Positions 52,686-62,133 of a stretch of 64,000 nt of DNA are shown here, piece by piece. A program made the translations under genes and the position numbers. Origin of the DNA: Pseudomonadota bacterium (GTDB lineage: Bacteria; Pseudomonadota; Gammaproteobacteria; Steroidobacterales; GCA-2729495); contig CAUJHF010000020.1 of NCBI GenBank assembly GCA_963204745.1, positions 162,208-226,207 on the forward strand. Direction: 5' to 3'. The notes under the pieces were generated by a model. That model did not search any database. It had not been told where the DNA came from and saw only the letters and a list, made by a program, of their open reading frames with translations. How positions within the stretch are numbered: the first letter of the stretch is position 1; each line of letters opens with the position of its first letter.

Positions 52686-53828
52686 TCAGGAACCGACTTT
52701 AGCAAAGAAGCGCTTCACGCCATCAAGCCACGACTGGCTACGCGGTCGATGCCGGTCGCCGCCGGCGACCAGGGCCTCGTTGAAGCTCTCCAGAAGTTTT
52801 TTCTGCGCGGAGGTGAGCTTGACCGGTGTTTCAACCTCAACCCGGCAATAGAGGTCACCGGGGCCGCTGCCCCGCACGGGCCGTACGCCCTTGCCGCGCA
52901 GACGGAACGCGCGTCCGGATTGCGTCTCCGGCGGAACCTTCAACGCCACCTCACCCACCAGGGTCGGCACTTCCACCGTACCGCCAAGAACCGCCGTGGC
53001 ATAACTGATCGGGATGACACAGGAAAGATCGGCACCATCGCGCTGAAATATATCGTGAGGCAGTATGTGTATCTCTACATAGAGGTCACCCGATGGGCCA
53101 CCGTTCTGCCCCGCCTCTCCTTCACCCGAAAGACGTATGCGATCGCCGTTATCCACGCCGGCCGGAACCTTGACCGCCAGCGTCTTGTTCTTTTGAATGC
53201 GTCCGCGTCCCTGACAGCTGCTGCACGGCTCTTCGATCTGCTGGCCGGAGCCGCGACAGGTCGGGCACGGCTGCTGAATCGAGAAATGACCACGCGTCAT
53301 GCGCACCTGGCCATTGCCCTCACAGGTGCGACAGGTCACGGGCTTGGTGCCCGGCTTCGCGCCAGAACCTTCGCAGGTATTGCAAACCACCAGAGTCGGC
53401 AACTGGAGATTGACGGTATCGCCGAAAACCGCCTGCTCCAGGGTCAGAGCAAGCTCGTAACGCAGATCGGCACCACGAAATACCGTCGAGCGCCCGCGCC
53501 TTCCGCCGCCGCCAAAAATGTCGCCAAAGACATCACCGAAGATGTCACCGAAAGCATCACCCGGATTGAAACCCTGGCCGCCCCGGCCACCACCCGCCTG
53601 CGCCTCGAGTCCGGCGTGACCGAACTGGTCATAGGTAGCGCGCTTCTGCGGGTCAGAGAGGACTTCATAGGCCTCTTTGACATCCTTGAACTCGGCTTCG
53701 GTCTTGGTATCGCCCGAATTGCGATCCGGATGCAGCTTCATGGCCAGGCGACGGTAAGCCTTCTTGATATCGGCCTCTGCGGCATCCTTGCCGACACCGA
53801 GTACCTCGTAATAGTCGCGCTTCGTCAT
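52686..53828 (-). CDS. dnaJ: Chaperone protein DnaJ, 380 aa
   Basis: J-domain co-chaperone that delivers substrates to DnaK and stimulates its ATPase. The J domain has the HPD motif in MKLHPDRN, followed by a Gly/Phe-rich region (about 72-110). Four zinc motifs CxxCxGxG follow ([32 protein letters not shown]), then the C-terminal substrate-binding domain. The ATG at 53826-53828 is preceded by GAGCGGA; a TTG lies two codons earlier. Confidence 0.97.
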   Translation of the reverse strand: MTKRDYYEVLGVGKDAAEADIKKAYRRLAMKLHPDRNSGDTKTEAEFKDVKEAYEVLSDPQKRATYDQFGHAGLEAQAGGGRGGQGFNPGDAFGDIFGDVFGDIFGGGGRRGRSTVFRGADLRYELALTLEQAVFGDTVNLQLPTLVVCNTCEGSGAKPGTKPVTCRTCEGNGQVRMTRGHFSIQQPCPTCRGSGQQIEEPCSSCQGRGRIQKNKTLAVKVPAGVDNGDRIRLSGEGEAGQNGGPSGDLYVEIHILPHDIFQRDGADLSCVIPISYATAVLGGTVEVPTLVGEVALKVPPETQSGRAFRLRGKGVRPVRGSGPGDLYCRVEVETPVKLTSAQKKLLESFNEALVAGGDRHRPRSQSWLDGVKRFFAKVGS

Positions 53829-53858
53829 TTGCAATCCGCTCGGTTCGCCAATACAAGC

Positions 53859-53885
53859 GCGGCCCGGTGCACCGCACCAGGCCGC
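53859..53885 (-). promoter_or_regulatory. Strong intercistronic hairpin between dnaK and dnaJ
   Basis: GCGGCCTGGTGC and GCACCGGGCCGC (minus strand) form a 12-bp stem with a single G-U pair and a 3-base loop, 30 bases before the dnaJ start. No U-tract follows. It could slow read-through or stabilise the dnaK 3' end and so keep DnaJ below DnaK, which is inference. Confidence 0.6.
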
Positions 53886-53945
53886 CGTCTACCCTGTCAG
53901 CCAGTCACCATGCCGGGTCCGCAAACCCGCATTCAGGCCCGCGCT

Positions 53946-55880
53946 TCAGGCAGCGCCAGACTGGTCCTTGCCGTCCTTGATCTCTTCAAACTCGGCGTCA
54001 ACCACACCGTCCTGGCTACCGCCTGCGCTACCCGCACCAGGACCCTCGTCACCGCCCGGCCCGGCCTGCGCCGAGGCCTTTTGTGCCAGCACCGCTGAAA
54101 CTTCCGCGAGCGCCTTGGCCTTGAGTTCGATCTTGGCCTTGTCATCGCCCTTTATCGCCTCTTTGGCATCAGACAGTGCCGACTCGATAGGTCCGCGCTC
54201 GGCCGGATCAACCTGGTCGCCCAGCTCCCGCAACATGCGCTCGGTAGTATGCACGAGACCATCTGCCTGATTGCGCGCATCGACCAGTTCGCGGAACTGA
54301 CGGTCTTCCTCGGCATGGCTCTCAGCCTCATTAACCATGCGTTTGATCTCGTCCTCGGACAGACCGCTGGAGGCCTTGATGACGATCTTCTGTTCCTTGC
54401 CTGTGGACTTGTCCTTGGCCGACACGTTCAGGATGCCATTCGCATCGATATCGAAAGTGACCTCGATCTGCGGCATGCCGCGCGGCGCCGGCGGAATATC
54501 CGACAGGTCGAAGCGGCCGAGCGACTTGTTGTGCCGCGCCTGGTCACGCTCGCCCTGCAGGACGTGAATCGTCACCGCCGTCTGGCTGTCGTCGGCGGTA
54601 GAAAACACCTGGGTTGCACGCGTCGGGATCGTGGTGTTTTTCTCGATCAGCTTGGTCATGACGCTGCCCATGGTCTCGATGCCAAGCGACAGCGGGGTCA
54701 CATCGAGCAGCAGCACATCCTTGACCTGACCGGACAGCACGCCCGCCTGGATCGACGCACCAACGGCCACCGCCTCGTCCGGATTGACGTCCTTGCGCGG
54801 TTCCTTGCCGAAGAAATTGCGCACGGCCTCCTGCACTTTTGGCATGCGCGTCTGGCCACCAACCAGAATCACATCATCTATATCGCTGGCCTTGAGACCG
54901 GCGTCTTTCAGCGCCGTCTTCGACGGCGCAATGGTCCGCTCGACCAGATCTTCGACCAGCGATTCGAGTTTCGCGCGCGTCAGGCGGATATTCAGATGCT
55001 TCGGGCCGCTCGCATCAGCGGTGATATAGGGCAGGTTGACTTCAGTCTGCTGCAGCGAAGACAGCTCCACCTTGGCCTTCTCACCAGCTTCCTTCAGGCG
55101 CTGCATCGCAAGCGGGTCACGCCGGATATCCACGCCACTTTCTTTCTGGAACTCGCCGGCCAGATATTCGATCACGCGCAGGTCGAAGTCTTCACCGCCA
55201 AGGAAGGTATCGCCGTTGGTCGCCAACACCTCGAACTGATGCTCGCCATCGATCTCGGCGATCTCGATGATCGAGATATCGAAAGTACCACCACCGAGGT
55301 CATAGACAGCGATTTTGCGGTCACCACGCTGCTTGTCCATGCCATAGGCAAGTGCCGCCGCAGTCGGCTCATTGATGATGCGCTTGACCTCCAGACCGGC
55401 GATCCGACCGGCGTCCTTGGTCGCCTGTCGCTGCGAATCGTTGAAGTAGGCCGGCACGGTAATCACGGCTTCTGTGACCGCTTCACCCAGATAGTCTTCG
55501 GCCGTCTTCTTCATCTTCATCAGCACGCGCGCGGAAATCTCCGGCGGAGCCATCTTCTTGCCACCGGCTTCTACCCAGGCGTCACCATTGTCGGCACCGA
55601 CGATCTTGTAGGGGACCATACCAATGTCCCGCTGCACCACCTCATCCTTGAACTTGCGACCGATCAGTCGCTTGACGGCGAAAAGCGTATTGGCCGGATT
55701 GGTCACCGCCTGCCGCTTGGCAGCCTGGCCGACCAGCGCGTCGCCATCCTTGGTAAAGGCGACGATGGACGGCGTGGTCCGGTCACCCTCGCTGTTCTCG
55801 ATGACCTTGGGCTTGCCGCCTTCCATCACGGCGACGCAGGAGTTGGTTGTACCCAAGTCTATGCCGATTACCTTGCTCAT
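53946..55880 (-). CDS. dnaK: Chaperone protein DnaK (Hsp70), 644 aa
   Basis: Main cytosolic Hsp70. The ATPase domain begins [18 protein letters not shown] and has [15 protein letters not shown] and [11 protein letters not shown]. The substrate-binding domain covers about residues 385-540 ([31 protein letters not shown] region), followed by the helical lid and a Gly-rich tail. The frame is open 47 codons further upstream across the grpE-dnaK gap. The ATG at 55878-55880 with GGAG upstream gives the exact family start, [10 protein letters not shown]. Confidence 0.98.
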   Translation of the reverse strand: MSKVIGIDLGTTNSCVAVMEGGKPKVIENSEGDRTTPSIVAFTKDGDALVGQAAKRQAVTNPANTLFAVKRLIGRKFKDEVVQRDIGMVPYKIVGADNGDAWVEAGGKKMAPPEISARVLMKMKKTAEDYLGEAVTEAVITVPAYFNDSQRQATKDAGRIAGLEVKRIINEPTAAALAYGMDKQRGDRKIAVYDLGGGTFDISIIEIAEIDGEHQFEVLATNGDTFLGGEDFDLRVIEYLAGEFQKESGVDIRRDPLAMQRLKEAGEKAKVELSSLQQTEVNLPYITADASGPKHLNIRLTRAKLESLVEDLVERTIAPSKTALKDAGLKASDIDDVILVGGQTRMPKVQEAVRNFFGKEPRKDVNPDEAVAVGASIQAGVLSGQVKDVLLLDVTPLSLGIETMGSVMTKLIEKNTTIPTRATQVFSTADDSQTAVTIHVLQGERDQARHNKSLGRFDLSDIPPAPRGMPQIEVTFDIDANGILNVSAKDKSTGKEQKIVIKASSGLSEDEIKRMVNEAESHAEEDRQFRELVDARNQADGLVHTTERMLRELGDQVDPAERGPIESALSDAKEAIKGDDKAKIELKAKALAEVSAVLAQKASAQAGPGGDEGPGAGSAGGSQDGVVDAEFEEIKDGKDQSGAA

Positions 55881-55936
55881 CCAGTCGCTCCGTTGAAAAT
55901 TGCTGTCGCCAATAAAATATTGCTGTCTGTCACCAT

Positions 55937-55964
55937 TAATGGGAGCAGATTGGCTGTTTTCAAG
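55937..55964 (-). promoter_or_regulatory. Candidate sigma-32 heat-shock promoter of dnaK
   Basis: On the minus strand CTTGAAA (55958-55964), which overlaps the grpE stop codon, and TCCCATTA (55937-55944) are separated by 13 bases. This is close to the sigma-32 consensus CTTGAAA / CCCCATnT and lies about 55 bases before dnaK. Confidence 0.65.
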
Positions 55965-56556
55965 CGGACTCGCCGCCTGAACTGCCTTTCGCTCCCGACG
56001 CGTCCGATACCACCGGCTCACCAGCCACGATCACACGCGCCGGGCGCAGCAGCCGGTCGCCGATCCGGTAGCCCTTCTGCAGGACCGCCAGGACCGAGTT
56101 GGGCTCAGCCGTATTCGAAGGCTGCATGCTCATGGCCTCATGCAGCTGGGGATCGAAGCGATAACCGGCGGGGTCAACCACCTCGATGTTGAACTTCTCG
56201 AAAGCGGCCTGGAGCAGACGCAGCGTGGCCTCCTTGCCGGCCAGCAGACTCTCTGTCGAAGCAGTCCCCGCCGATTCAAGCCCCATCTCCAGGGTATCGG
56301 CGATCACCAGCAGCTCCGCAGCCAGCTTCTCGATACCGGTGCGGCGCGCAGCTTCGATGTCGCGGGCAGCCCGCTTGCGTACATTTTCCATCTCCGCCAC
56401 CGAGCGCAGATAGCGGTTCCAGTTATCTGCAGCCGTAGCTTCGGCCCGCTTCAGCGCCTCGCTCAGTGCTGCAACCGGATCCGCCGCCTGACCCTGTTCA
56501 CTGCCTCCGGCTTCTGCCATCTCTGCAGTTGGCTCCTGGGGTTCGGTATCCGGCAT
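55960..56556 (-). CDS. grpE: Nucleotide exchange factor GrpE, 198 aa
   Basis: Releases ADP from DnaK, resetting the chaperone cycle. An acidic, Ala/Glu-rich N-terminus leads into the long dimeric helix ([24 protein letters not shown], key [12 protein letters not shown]). The C-terminal beta domain has the signature [13 protein letters not shown] and [20 protein letters not shown]. Normal length. It is followed by a separate heat-shock-like promoter for dnaK. Confidence 0.96.
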   Translation of the reverse strand: MPDTEPQEPTAEMAEAGGSEQGQAADPVAALSEALKRAEATAADNWNRYLRSVAEMENVRKRAARDIEAARRTGIEKLAAELLVIADTLEMGLESAGTASTESLLAGKEATLRLLQAAFEKFNIEVVDPAGYRFDPQLHEAMSMQPSNTAEPNSVLAVLQKGYRIGDRLLRPARVIVAGEPVVSDASGAKGSSGGESA

Positions 56557-56624
56557 GGCATTACTCCTGAAATCAGCATACTGGCAGGCGCAGACAAACG
56601 TGCGGACCCTCGCCCGCCCAGACC

Positions 56625-56653
56625 ATGTGGGGGCTCAGGAGGCGGAATTCAAG
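56625..56653 (-). promoter_or_regulatory. Candidate sigma-32 heat-shock promoter of grpE
   Basis: CTTGAAT (56647-56653, minus strand, inside the end of hrcA) and CCCCACAT (56625-56632) are 14 bases apart, near the sigma-32 consensus, and about 70 bases upstream of grpE. It would uncouple grpE-dnaK-dnaJ from hrcA during heat shock. Confidence 0.6.
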
Positions 56654-57693
56654 GCCGCACCAACCAGCCGTGCGGTGATATCCACGATGGGTATGACGCG
56701 CTCGTAAGCCATGCGGGTAGGACCGATCACGCCGAGCACCCCGACGATATGTTCGTCTACCGAATATGGTGCCGCAACGATGGTGCAATTATCCAGCATC
56801 CGGTAACCCGATTCCTCGCCGATGAAGATCTGTACGCCATCAGCTTCCAGACTGCGGTCGAGCAGCGTCAGGATCTCCCGCTGTTCGCCAAAAGCTTCAA
56901 ACAGATGCTTGATCTTCTCCACGTCCGAGAGCTCGTGGAAGTTCATCAGCTGCATTTCACCTGACATCACGTAACCCGAGCCATCTCGGCCACTCTGGCG
57001 CCCCTTGTCGGCCACGGCGATGGTATCCAGCATCAGGCGGTTCATCGACTCGCGTGTGCCGTCCATATCATCGAGCAGGCGTGTTCGAACATCATTGATA
57101 TCCCGCCCTACAAACTGCTGATTGAGATAATTTGCCGCTCGCCGCAACTCATCCTCGCTGTAGTCACGCGGCATGTCGAGGATGCGGTTCTGCACCTCGG
57201 CATCATTGACCACCAGGATAGCCAGCACCCGCTGTCCGGAGAGCGGCAGGAACTCGATATGCCGCAGGGTCACATGCGACTGCCGCGGCAGAGTCACCAC
57301 GCCCGCAAGGCTGGTCAAGGCAGACAGCACAGAAGAAGCGGTCGTGACGATGGACTTGGCATCGCCGCGTTGCCGTTCCTCGAAGCGGGTCTGGAGCTTT
57401 GCCACCTCCTGCTCGGCCAGCGGCTGCAGGCGCACGAGGGTATCAACGAAAAAGCGGTAACCCCGCGCGGTCGGAATCCGTCCGGCGCTGGTATGCGGCG
57501 AGGTGATAAAGCCCAGGTCCTCAAGATCCGCCATTACATTGCGGATGGTGGCCGGGCTGAGGTCGAGGCCGGCCTGCAGGGCCAAGGTACGGGAACCCAC
57601 CGGCTGCCCATCACGGATATAGTGTTCTACCAGGACGCGCAGGATGTGCTGTGCGCGCTCGGAGGGAACGGGGCGGGTCGTTTCACTGCTCAT
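56635..57693 (-). CDS. hrcA: Heat-inducible transcription repressor HrcA, 352 aa
   Basis: Repressor that binds CIRCE operators and depends on GroEL for folding. An N-terminal winged helix (LSPATIRNVMADLEDLGFITSPHTSAGRIPTARGYRFFVD, key SPATIRNVMADLE and SAGRIPT) precedes a GAF-like dimerisation domain and the C-terminal GVLGVIGPTRMAYERVIPIVD. Full length. It heads the hrcA-grpE-dnaK-dnaJ cluster. I see no TTAGCACTC-N9-GAGTGCTAA element upstream, so its target (often groESL) is probably elsewhere. Confidence 0.96.
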   Translation of the reverse strand: MSSETTRPVPSERAQHILRVLVEHYIRDGQPVGSRTLALQAGLDLSPATIRNVMADLEDLGFITSPHTSAGRIPTARGYRFFVDTLVRLQPLAEQEVAKLQTRFEERQRGDAKSIVTTASSVLSALTSLAGVVTLPRQSHVTLRHIEFLPLSGQRVLAILVVNDAEVQNRILDMPRDYSEDELRRAANYLNQQFVGRDINDVRTRLLDDMDGTRESMNRLMLDTIAVADKGRQSGRDGSGYVMSGEMQLMNFHELSDVEKIKHLFEAFGEQREILTLLDRSLEADGVQIFIGEESGYRMLDNCTIVAAPYSVDEHIVGVLGVIGPTRMAYERVIPIVDITARLVGAALNSAS

Positions 57694-57893
57694 GCTTCAG
57701 GGATCAGGGATCATGCAGGAACGCGTACTTAATGAAGGCACGCTAGCAACCGCCTGCTCCGGGTGTCAAGGCAAGGAGCATGATGCAAAACCGGCTATCG
57801 CTGCTTGCCGCAATGTGGCCGGACCCTTTATGTTGCACATAGCTGCTGCGCCCGGATTGCGGGCGTAGAACCGTTCCTGCACCGGGGCCCCCT

Positions 57894-58835
57894 GTGACCA
57901 GAAAGAAAACGCGCGCCGCACGCTTTGCCACCATCGCACTGATGGGCAACCCGCAGGACCGGCGCACACTGGATTCCATGCAGGTGCTGACCGCACACCT
58001 GCTTTCTGCCGGCCTCAAGCTACAGGCCAGCGAATCGCTGCGCAGCCGCGCGCTGCCAAAACAGGTGCGCCGGGTGCCCGACAGGAAGATCGTTCATGGT
58101 GCGGACCTGGTGATCGCGATCGGCGGCGACGGCAGCATGCTCTATGCTGCCCGACGCATAGCGGGGAACCAGACCCCCCTGCTTGGCATCAATCGGGGCC
58201 GGCTGGGCTTTCTCGCCGACGTGGGACCAGAGCACATGCTCGCGCGTGTCGACGAGATTTTGGCCGGCAAGTACGTCAGCGAACAGCGCATGCTGCTGCT
58301 GATCGACCTGAGACATGGCGAGGACATCGTGACGAGCAGCATGGCGCTGAACGATGTGGTAATCAAACGGCACGCCACCGGCCGCATGTGTGAGTACCAG
58401 ACTTTTGTTGACGGGCAGTATGTGAATACTCATCTGGGCGACGGCTTCATCGTCTCCACACCCACCGGTTCCACTGCCTATGCGCTGAGCTGCGGCGGTC
58501 CCATCGTCGAACCGAGCCTCGAGGCGCTGTTACTGATCCCGATCTGTCCGCACACGCTGAGCGACCGGCCGCTGGTAATCCCCGCCACGCGCGTTGCCGA
58601 AGTCCGGCTGCGGGCCGCGCAGTCCGAACACGCCGACGTCAGTTGTGACGGCGAGCCGGTCGGGCAGCTCGGCCCGGGTGGAAGTATCCGGGTACGCGCG
58701 GCCAAAGAACGGATCGAACTCATCCACCCGGTCGGCTACGGCTACTTCGGCATCCTGCGCAGCAAGCTGCTCTGGGGACGCGATGCGCGGGACAGCACGC
58801 CGATCCAGCTGCCCCTGAAAACCGATGGTGGCTAG
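57894..58835 (+). CDS. nadK: NAD kinase, 313 aa
   Basis: Phosphorylates NAD+ to NADP+. The catalytic GGDG motif (AIGGDGSMLYAAR), NRGRLGFLAD, the NE/D-like LNDVVIKR and the STPTGSTAYALSCGGP motif are in the right order. The GTG at 57894 is the likely start; the N-terminus is slightly longer than in E. coli (292 aa). It is divergent from hrcA across 200 bases in which I see no further gene. A TAGTG overlap couples it to recN. Confidence 0.95.
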   Translation: MTRKKTRAARFATIALMGNPQDRRTLDSMQVLTAHLLSAGLKLQASESLRSRALPKQVRRVPDRKIVHGADLVIAIGGDGSMLYAARRIAGNQTPLLGINRGRLGFLADVGPEHMLARVDEILAGKYVSEQRMLLLIDLRHGEDIVTSSMALNDVVIKRHATGRMCEYQTFVDGQYVNTHLGDGFIVSTPTGSTAYALSCGGPIVEPSLEALLLIPICPHTLSDRPLVIPATRVAEVRLRAAQSEHADVSCDGEPVGQLGPGGSIRVRAAKERIELIHPVGYGYFGILRSKLLWGRDARDSTPIQLPLKTDGG

Positions 58836-60559
58836 TGCTGCGTGAGCTGCAAATCCGCGATCTGGCCGTCATCGAAGCAGTCGCAATCGAGATCGGCCCC
58901 GGCTTTACGACACTGACCGGCGAAACCGGCGCCGGTAAATCCATACTCATCGACGCGCTGGCACTGGCGCTCGGCGAACGCGGTGATGCACTGGCGATCC
59001 GCAGCGGTGCAGAGCGCCTCGAAGTCAGCGCCACTTTCGACACAGCCGACAACCCCGCTGCCAGCACATGGCTGCTTGAAAATGAGCTCGGCGAGGAATC
59101 CGGCGACTGCGTGATGCGTCGTGTGGTTGGCAATGACGGGCGCTCGCGCGCCTGGATCAATGGACGACCGGTTCCGGCGCAGACGCTGCGTGAGCTGGGC
59201 GGACTGCTGGTGGATATCTGTGGCCAGCAGGACTATCAGTCCCTGCGCCACAAGAACACGCAGCGCGAAGTCCTTGACAGCACGGGGAATACCGTCAGCC
59301 TGCGGGATGCGGTGCGTGACGCATGGCGCAGCTGGCGGGGTGCGGAGCAGGAATACCGGGAACTGCTGACGCGTGAGCGCGACCGCGACAACCGCCGCGA
59401 ACTGCTGGCGTTTCAGGTCAGCGAACTGCAGGCGCTCAATCCGCGCGAGGGCGAATACGCCGAAGTCGAACTCGAACATCGCGCACTGCACCACCGGACG
59501 CAGATCGCTGATGCGCTGCATACAGCACTGGGGCGCGCCTATGACGACGACAGCGGCTCGGCACAGGCCGGGGTCGCAGCCGCACGCCAGGCGCTCAACG
59601 ATGTCCTCAACTTTGATCCGGGGCTGGAAGCGGCTTCGCAGATGCTCACCGAGGCCGACATCCAGATTCGCGAAGCCGCTGACCTGATCCGGCAGCGCAT
59701 CGATACCCTCGACCAGGATCCGGCCCGTGAAAGTGAACTCGATGACCGGCTGGCAGCGCTCCAGGAAGCGGCACGAAAGCATCGCATCACCCCCGACGAG
59801 CTACCCGCGCTGCGGGCCCGGCTCAGCGACGAACTGGCACAACTGGGCAATTACGCAGAGACCTGCAGCCGCCTCGAAAACGTCGCCGCCGCGAAGCGCA
59901 GCGCGCTGTACACGCTTGCCGCGCAGCTCACCACACGGCGCGGCGAGGCTGCCACAAAGCTCGCCAAAGCCATCACGCAGAACATGGCCACACTCGGCAT
60001 GACCGGCGGCCTGTTCGAAGTACGCATCCAGCCGCTGCCGGATGCGGCCATCGGTCCGGACGGTGTCGACGACATTGAATTTCTGGTCAGCGCCAATCCC
60101 GGTCAGCCGCCGGCACCGATGAGTCGCGTTGCCTCGGGCGGCGAACTGTCGCGCCTCAATCTGGCCATTCAGGTGGTTGCCACCGCAGCGCACGGTGCAC
60201 CGACGCTGATCTTCGACGAAGTCGATGCCGGCGTGGGCGGCGCCGTCGCAGAGATTGTCGGCCGCAAGCTGCGCGAACTAGGCGGCCAGCGCCAGGTGCT
60301 GTGCGTCACGCATCTGCCGCAGGTCGCGGCGCAGGCCAGTCAGCAGTTCACCGTACGCAAGCAGGCCGTGCGCGGCAAAACCAGTACTTCGGTACAAAAA
60401 CTCGATGCGGCGGAACGCGTGGAGGAAATCGCACGAATGCTCGGTGGCCTGAATATCACGGCACAGACGCGAGCACATGCACAGGAAATGCTGGCTGCAG
60501 CTGCAGTCCCAGCCGGGAAGCCCCGAAAAACGGCCGGGCGCCGGCGCACGCCGGCCTGA
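58835..60559 (+). CDS. recN: DNA repair protein RecN, 574 aa
   Basis: SMC-like ATPase in recombinational repair of double-strand breaks. Walker A GETGAGKSILIDAL lies near residue 30, followed by coiled coils and the C-terminal signature VASGGELSRLNLAIQ and Walker B LIFDEVDAGVGGAVAE. The GTG start shares a base with the nadK stop. The last 40 bases also hold the hairpin that serves as the fur terminator on the other strand. Length is slightly above E. coli RecN (553 aa). Confidence 0.96.
   Translation: MLRELQIRDLAVIEAVAIEIGPGFTTLTGETGAGKSILIDALALALGERGDALAIRSGAERLEVSATFDTADNPAASTWLLENELGEESGDCVMRRVVGNDGRSRAWINGRPVPAQTLRELGGLLVDICGQQDYQSLRHKNTQREVLDSTGNTVSLRDAVRDAWRSWRGAEQEYRELLTRERDRDNRRELLAFQVSELQALNPREGEYAEVELEHRALHHRTQIADALHTALGRAYDDDSGSAQAGVAAARQALNDVLNFDPGLEAASQMLTEADIQIREAADLIRQRIDTLDQDPARESELDDRLAALQEAARKHRITPDELPALRARLSDELAQLGNYAETCSRLENVAAAKRSALYTLAAQLTTRRGEAATKLAKAITQNMATLGMTGGLFEVRIQPLPDAAIGPDGVDDIEFLVSANPGQPPAPMSRVASGGELSRLNLAIQVVATAAHGAPTLIFDEVDAGVGGAVAEIVGRKLRELGGQRQVLCVTHLPQVAAQASQQFTVRKQAVRGKTSTSVQKLDAAERVEEIARMLGGLNITAQTRAHAQEMLAAAAVPAGKPRKTAGRRRTPA
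60526..60556 (-). terminator. Intrinsic terminator of fur, located inside the recN 3' end
   Basis: On the minus strand GGCCGG and CCGGCC (60551-60556 and 60532-60537) enclose a perfect GCCGGCG/CGCCGGC repeat and are followed by G and UUUUU (60526-60530). It lies 17 bases after the fur stop and within recN codons on the opposite strand. Confidence 0.65.
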
Positions 60560-60572
60560 ACGCTGGCCTGGC

Positions 60573-60983
60573 TCAGTCTTTTTCCTTCATCGGCCGCACG
60601 TACAGCACCAGGCTGTGATCAACCAGTTCGTAGCCATGCTTGCGGGCAATCTCCCGCTGCAGTCGCTCGATCTCGTCGCTGGAGAACTCGATAACCCGCC
60701 CGGTCTCACCGCACACCATGTGATCGTGATGCTTGCGGGTGCCGATCTCGAAAACCGAATGCTCGCCGGAGAAATTATGGCGCGTGACGAGCCCGGCGTT
60801 CTCGAACTGCGTCAGCACCCGATACACGGTGGCCAGACCGACTTCCTCGCCCGCCTCGACCAGACGACGATAGATTTCTTCCGCACTGAGGTGCTGGGCG
60901 CCCCCCTGCTGCAGGATTTCAAGTATCCGCAACCTGGCCGTCGTGGCCTTGAGCCCCGCCTTGCGTAGATCGTTGATCTCCAT
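60573..60983 (-). CDS. fur: Ferric uptake regulator Fur, 136 aa
   Basis: Iron-sensing repressor. The winged helix (LKATTARLRILEIL, LSAEEIYRRLVEAGEEVGLATVYRVLTQFENAGLV) is followed by the metal-binding HHDHMVC region and the C-terminal dimerisation domain. Where E. coli Fur has a structural CxxC, this protein has CGET, keeping only the first cysteine, as in pseudomonads. Its length is close to that of well-studied Fur proteins. Divergent from bamE and convergent with recN. Confidence 0.95.
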   Translation of the reverse strand: MEINDLRKAGLKATTARLRILEILQQGGAQHLSAEEIYRRLVEAGEEVGLATVYRVLTQFENAGLVTRHNFSGEHSVFEIGTRKHHDHMVCGETGRVIEFSSDEIERLQREIARKHGYELVDHSLVLYVRPMKEKD

Positions 60984-61068
60984 CAGCAGCTTTGATCGGC
61001 TATCATCCGTCCGGATTATCCACCAGCTATCCCACAGCTACCAGCACCGAAACATGGGGCGGATCCTG

Positions 61069-61395
61069 ATGCGCAGCCGGCTGACCAGACTCCTCATTTC
61101 CTTATTGCTCTGCGGCCTGACGGCCTGCGTGTATCGCGTCGACGTGCAGCAGGGCAATCTGCTCGACCAGACCGACATTGACGCTGTGCAGGTCGGCATG
61201 ACCCGCAGCCAAGTGCGCTTTTTGCTCGGCACCCCGGTCGCTGGCACGGGGTTTCACAAGGATCGCTGGGACTACATGTACTACCTGAAGCCGGGCAAAG
61301 GTACAAAAGCCCTGCAGCACTGGGTAATCATCTGGTTCGACGGAGATACCGTCCGCAAGATCGATCAGGACGTACCGATCGACAAACCGTCCTGA
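61069..61395 (+). CDS. bamE: Outer membrane assembly lipoprotein BamE (SmpA/OmlA), 108 aa
   Basis: Lipoprotein of the BAM complex that inserts outer-membrane proteins. A lipoprotein signal peptide (MRSRLTRLLISLLLCGLTAC) ends in a lipobox with the acylated Cys20. The BamE core follows, with VQVGMTRSQVRFLLGTPV and DRWDYMYYLKPG. In-frame starts also exist at 61054 and 60943. I chose 61069 because it gives a normal signal peptide and has GGGGCGGA upstream. The fur-bamE divergence is conserved in many gammaproteobacteria. Confidence 0.94.
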   Translation: MRSRLTRLLISLLLCGLTACVYRVDVQQGNLLDQTDIDAVQVGMTRSQVRFLLGTPVAGTGFHKDRWDYMYYLKPGKGTKALQHWVIIWFDGDTVRKIDQDVPIDKPS

Positions 61396-61403
61396 AGCAC
61401 GCG

Positions 61404-61709
61404 CTACCGGCCGCTACGGCCGAGCACGGTACCCTGCGCGACCGCCTCCCGCCGTGCCGTGCGCGGATCCTTTAGCAGCTTCCTGTAGACCTCAAGCCGT
61501 TCGCCTGCCTGCAGTACGCGCTCCCCGCTGATCTCTCGCCCAAAGATACCGAGCGGACAATGGTCCGCATCAATTTCGGGGAATTCCGCGAGGAGATCCG
61601 ACGCCTTGAGTGCTACGCGCGCCGGGGTACCGACCGGAACGGTCAATATCCTGACCACCTGCACATCCGGTCGCGCATAGGCCACCTGCACCTTGATCAG
61701 CTCAGCCAT
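61404..61709 (-). CDS. rnfH: RnfH family protein (UPF0125), 101 aa
   Basis: Small beta-grasp (ubiquitin-like) protein of unknown biochemical role, often encoded next to ratA. Recognised from VQVAYARPDVQVVRILTVPVGT, FPEIDADHCPLGIFGREI and LQAGERLEVYRKLLKDPRTARR. The ATG at 61707-61709 overlaps the ratA 3' end by 8 bases. The frame is open ten codons further. A CGGCCG-CTA-CGGCCG repeat covers its last codons, between it and the convergent bamE. Confidence 0.9.
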   Translation of the reverse strand: MAELIKVQVAYARPDVQVVRILTVPVGTPARVALKASDLLAEFPEIDADHCPLGIFGREISGERVLQAGERLEVYRKLLKDPRTARREAVAQGTVLGRSGR

Positions 61710-62133
61710 AGAGCTTTTTCGCGCGATTGACGAAAGCATCCACGAGGCCTCCGCAGGTCAGTTCGAACGCCGGCCCGAGCAGCAGGTCGCGCGTCGTGCT
61801 GGCAAATTCGAAGTTCACCCGCAGTTCGATTCGACAGCCGTTTTCACCAAGCGGCACCAGCTTCCACTCACCGTGCAGACTGCTGAATGGCCCATCGACC
61901 AGGTCCATGGTCATCCGGTGCGGCGAATCGAGCACATTGCGTGTGGTGAAAGAAGCCTTGAATGGCCCCTTCGACAGGGACAGGCTCGCCAGTACCGAAT
62001 TGGCTTCCCGCTCCAGCACCGAGCTGCCGGTGCAGCCGGGCAGAAACTGTGGATAGGCCTCGAGGTCAGAGACCAGCGCATACATGGCCGGCGCCGGATA
62101 CGGCACGATGGCGCTGCGGTGAACTTCACGCAT
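61702..62133 (-). CDS. ratA: RatA/Coq10-like START-domain protein, 143 aa
   Basis: SRPBCC/START-fold protein. E. coli RatA was reported to bind 50S subunits and block 70S formation, while homologs such as yeast Coq10 bind ubiquinone. Given the complete complex I operon here, a quinone-related role is at least as plausible. Recognised from AMYALVSDLEAYPQFLPGC, PFSSLHGEWKLVPL and VNFEFASTTRDLLLGPAFE. Divergent from smpB and coupled to rnfH. Confidence 0.9.
   Translation of the reverse strand: MREVHRSAIVPYPAPAMYALVSDLEAYPQFLPGCTGSSVLEREANSVLASLSLSKGPFKASFTTRNVLDSPHRMTMDLVDGPFSSLHGEWKLVPLGENGCRIELRVNFEFASTTRDLLLGPAFELTCGGLVDAFVNRAKKLYG

Noticed and set aside
54249..56192. Long plus-strand open frame (647 codons) opposite dnaK
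   Set aside because: It is a codon-bias shadow of dnaK, a known artefact on this gene; the product has no recognisable domain and dnaK is certain.
57694..57893. CIRCE element or sigma-32 promoter in the hrcA-nadK gap
   Set aside because: Only a partial TTGACA-like box and no TTAGCACTC/GAGTGCTAA pair could be found.
61408..61422. CGGCCG-CTA-CGGCCG repeat between bamE and rnfH as a terminator
   Set aside because: No T-tract on either strand and part of it encodes the RnfH C-terminus.
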